Part shown: positions 62,819-64,000 of the stretch, one piece after another
How the letters are laid out: every line of letters begins with the position of its first letter
Position numbering within the stretch: the first letter of the stretch is position 1
Assembly (NCBI RefSeq): GCF_000220525.1
Contig: NZ_AFPK01000014.1
Coordinates: 124,001 to 188,000 of the forward strand
From: Ochrovirga pacifica
GTDB lineage: Bacteria > Bacteroidota > Bacteroidia > Flavobacteriales > Flavobacteriaceae
Length of the DNA stretch: 64,000 nt
Direction of reading: 5' to 3'
The notes under the pieces: model-generated
What the model was told of the DNA's origin: nothing
What the model saw: the letters and a program-made list of their open reading frames with translations, nothing else
The model's database searches: none
Made by a program: the position numbers and the translations under genes

Positions 62819-63926
62819 TTTTTTTTGCATTGTCTACCGCATTAAAGTCTTGCAACAACTGCTTTCTTTGCTGTCTTTTTTCTTTGCTAAAAGGAGTACT
62901 CATTAACAACGATAATTGGTACTTTACTTGGGCAATTGTATTGGCCTCTACACAAAGACTTTCCAAGCCTGTATGCGCAATCATTTTTTGATTGGCAATC
63001 ACAAAACGACCTTTGATAAGAGTATTTAATAACTTTAACTTAATTCCCGTAGCCTGAAACGTAAACAAAAAATTTACTTGAGCTTTGGCAATTAGTGCTT
63101 CTAAAGAGTTTGATTGTTCCAAAGCATCAAACCTTACTTTTGAGTTTTTTTTGCAGGCTGCTACAACTTTGGGATGTTTTGTATTGCTAGCAATTACTAA
63201 CGAAAAAGGAGTGTTTTTTACAATTTCTAAAGCCCACAAAGCAGATTTTACATTATCGCTTACACGCAAATCTCCATGCCACAACACAAAAGGTTCTGCT
63301 GGTAGCAAAGGACTGAATTCGGTTTGGGTAAACACCGGAACATACACTGATTTTTTTCCAAAATGTTTATCAAAATACGCTTGTTCATTTGATGAGATTG
63401 ATAAAATCACATCTGCATGTGTCAATACTGATTCGTAATGTTTCAATTTAAATGCTTCAAAACCAAAAAAAAGTTTTTTCAACCAATTTTGTTCACTTTT
63501 TGCCAACCCCCAGTAATATGCATGTTCTATATTGTGCATTCTTACCAAAGTTTTCACCTTGAAACATTGATTTTTTAATCCTGATACCGTGTGGATGCCT
63601 TCGAATAAAATAGGCAAATTAGTGTTTTGCAATCTTTGTTGCAACAACTGTTGATCTCTAGACTTTACAATAAAGGGGCTTCGAGAAAAAAAAGAGTTGA
63701 CAAAGGAGTTTCGTGGGTAGTAATATACTTTTTCACATAAATTGTCTAATTCCAAAGACGTTCCTCTTCCGTATTCAAATGTATGTAGGTAAATCGTCAC
63801 TCCTAAATGGCTAAGTGCCTTTAGCTTGTAGTAAACATCTATCACTCCTCCATAGTTTGGAGGATCAGGAACATCAAAAGAAACTATTTGAATGCCATTA
63901 CAGATAGTTGACAAAGTTGATTTCAA
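62796..63926 (-). CDS. GT-B glycosyltransferase
   Basis: 376-residue glycosyltransferase-like protein. The GT-B N-terminus is IQIVSFDVPDPPNYGGVIDV then KLKALSHLGV; HNIEHAYYWGL lies at the domain junction and FVLWHGDLRVSDNVKSA precedes the donor-side half; IKLKLLNTLIKGRFVIANQK holds the region where GT4 enzymes have an E-x7-E motif, here without both Glu residues. Donor and acceptor unknown; related genes make lipopolysaccharide or exopolysaccharide. The start is TTG 63926, or a few codons downstream, since no ATG is close to the conserved N-terminus. Confidence 0.8.
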   Translation of the reverse strand: MKSTLSTICNGIQIVSFDVPDPPNYGGVIDVYYKLKALSHLGVTIYLHTFEYGRGTSLELDNLCEKVYYYPRNSFVNSFFSRSPFIVKSRDQQLLQQRLQNTNLPILFEGIHTVSGLKNQCFKVKTLVRMHNIEHAYYWGLAKSEQNWLKKLFFGFEAFKLKHYESVLTHADVILSISSNEQAYFDKHFGKKSVYVPVFTQTEFSPLLPAEPFVLWHGDLRVSDNVKSALWALEIVKNTPFSLVIASNTKHPKVVAACKKNSKVRFDALEQSNSLEALIAKAQVNFLFTFQATGIKLKLLNTLIKGRFVIANQKMIAHTGLESLCVEANTIAQVKYQLSLLMSTPFSKEKRQQRKQLLQDFNAVDNAKKIIRLCSD

Positions 63927-64000
63927 TCTCTTGGCTTTTGTATGCTAAGATGCGTATAATTTGTAAGTACGCAAACTCTTTTTGTAAAAACCTTCTGAAC

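Noticed and set aside
63951-63973. Hairpin TGCGTA ... TACGCA near the right edge, with a partial -7 box
   Set aside because: Stem is only six base pairs, the box is off consensus, and any gene it serves would be outside the window.
1-64000. tRNA, rRNA and CRISPR arrays
   Set aside because: No cloverleaf with CCA-type acceptor, rRNA core sequence or regularly spaced repeat was seen on either strand.

Overview
The window looks like a chromosomal segment from a marine-type member of the Flavobacteriaceae (Bacteroidota). The DNA is AT-rich. Promoters carry the Bacteroidota -7 box TAnnTTTG, and Shine-Dalgarno sequences are not evident. Lineage-typical genes include a fused SecDF, a T9SS type A sorting domain, DUF4292, DUF4254, DUF3078, a CCDC81-type HU/SPOR protein and an orphan SusD-like lipoprotein. 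The genus cannot be resolved by reading alone. No rRNA, tRNA or CRISPR array was seen.

Layout. 1-9.6 kb: secDF (5' end outside the window), an ABC-F ATPase, a glucosaminidase, a double-ATPase peptide ABC protein, a DUF4292 lipoprotein and an EnvC-like murein hydrolase activator. 9.6-23 kb: a decayed cupin gene, thioesterase, HU/SPOR protein, dprA, EamA permease, dut, a flippase, a DUF6973-like protein, a PlsC-like acyltransferase, SusD-like lipoprotein, omega-amidase, gpsA, PAP2, tatA and a short leuA. 23-41 kb is mostly housekeeping: a 513-aa unknown coupled to a TruA-like gene, nhaA, rpsO, pnp, glyQS, comF, an Ig-like lipoprotein, DinB, ArsC/Spx-like, DUF4254, tdk-alr-mscL, aspS and ferritin. 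41.6-41.9 kb holds a 52-codon Cys/Lys-rich ORF behind a consensus promoter. 48.4-64 kb: glpQ, tadA, dxs, DUF3078, a T9SS-secreted beta-propeller protein, dgt, a beta-barrel protein, a 1,000-residue TPR protein, ftsE and a glycosyltransferase.

The accessory part is a 4.6-kb island (about 43.73-48.32 kb) inserted at the 3' end of a ClC chloride channel gene. It lies between two 126-bp direct copies of that 3' end, which differ at 3 positions. The downstream copy still overlaps glpQ tail to tail, so the junction next to glpQ looks ancestral. Inside are a REP-associated tyrosine transposase (RAYT) flanked by inverted hairpins, a third copy of the hairpin inside another gene, a SUKH-type immunity gene after a toxin-tail remnant, a free-standing exported RNase A-like (CdiA-CT type) toxin with a putative immunity gene, a second broken toxin-like gene followed by another putative immunity gene, a small membrane protein, and the truncated C-terminus of an XRE-type regulator abutting the distal repeat. 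I read this as a decaying toxin/immunity cassette array.

Three genes (HU/SPOR, glyQS, dxs) have a consensus -7 box ending exactly four bases before the start codon, which predicts leaderless mRNAs. Several genes use GTG or TTG starts (ABC-F, flippase, TruA-like, dxs, glycosyltransferase).
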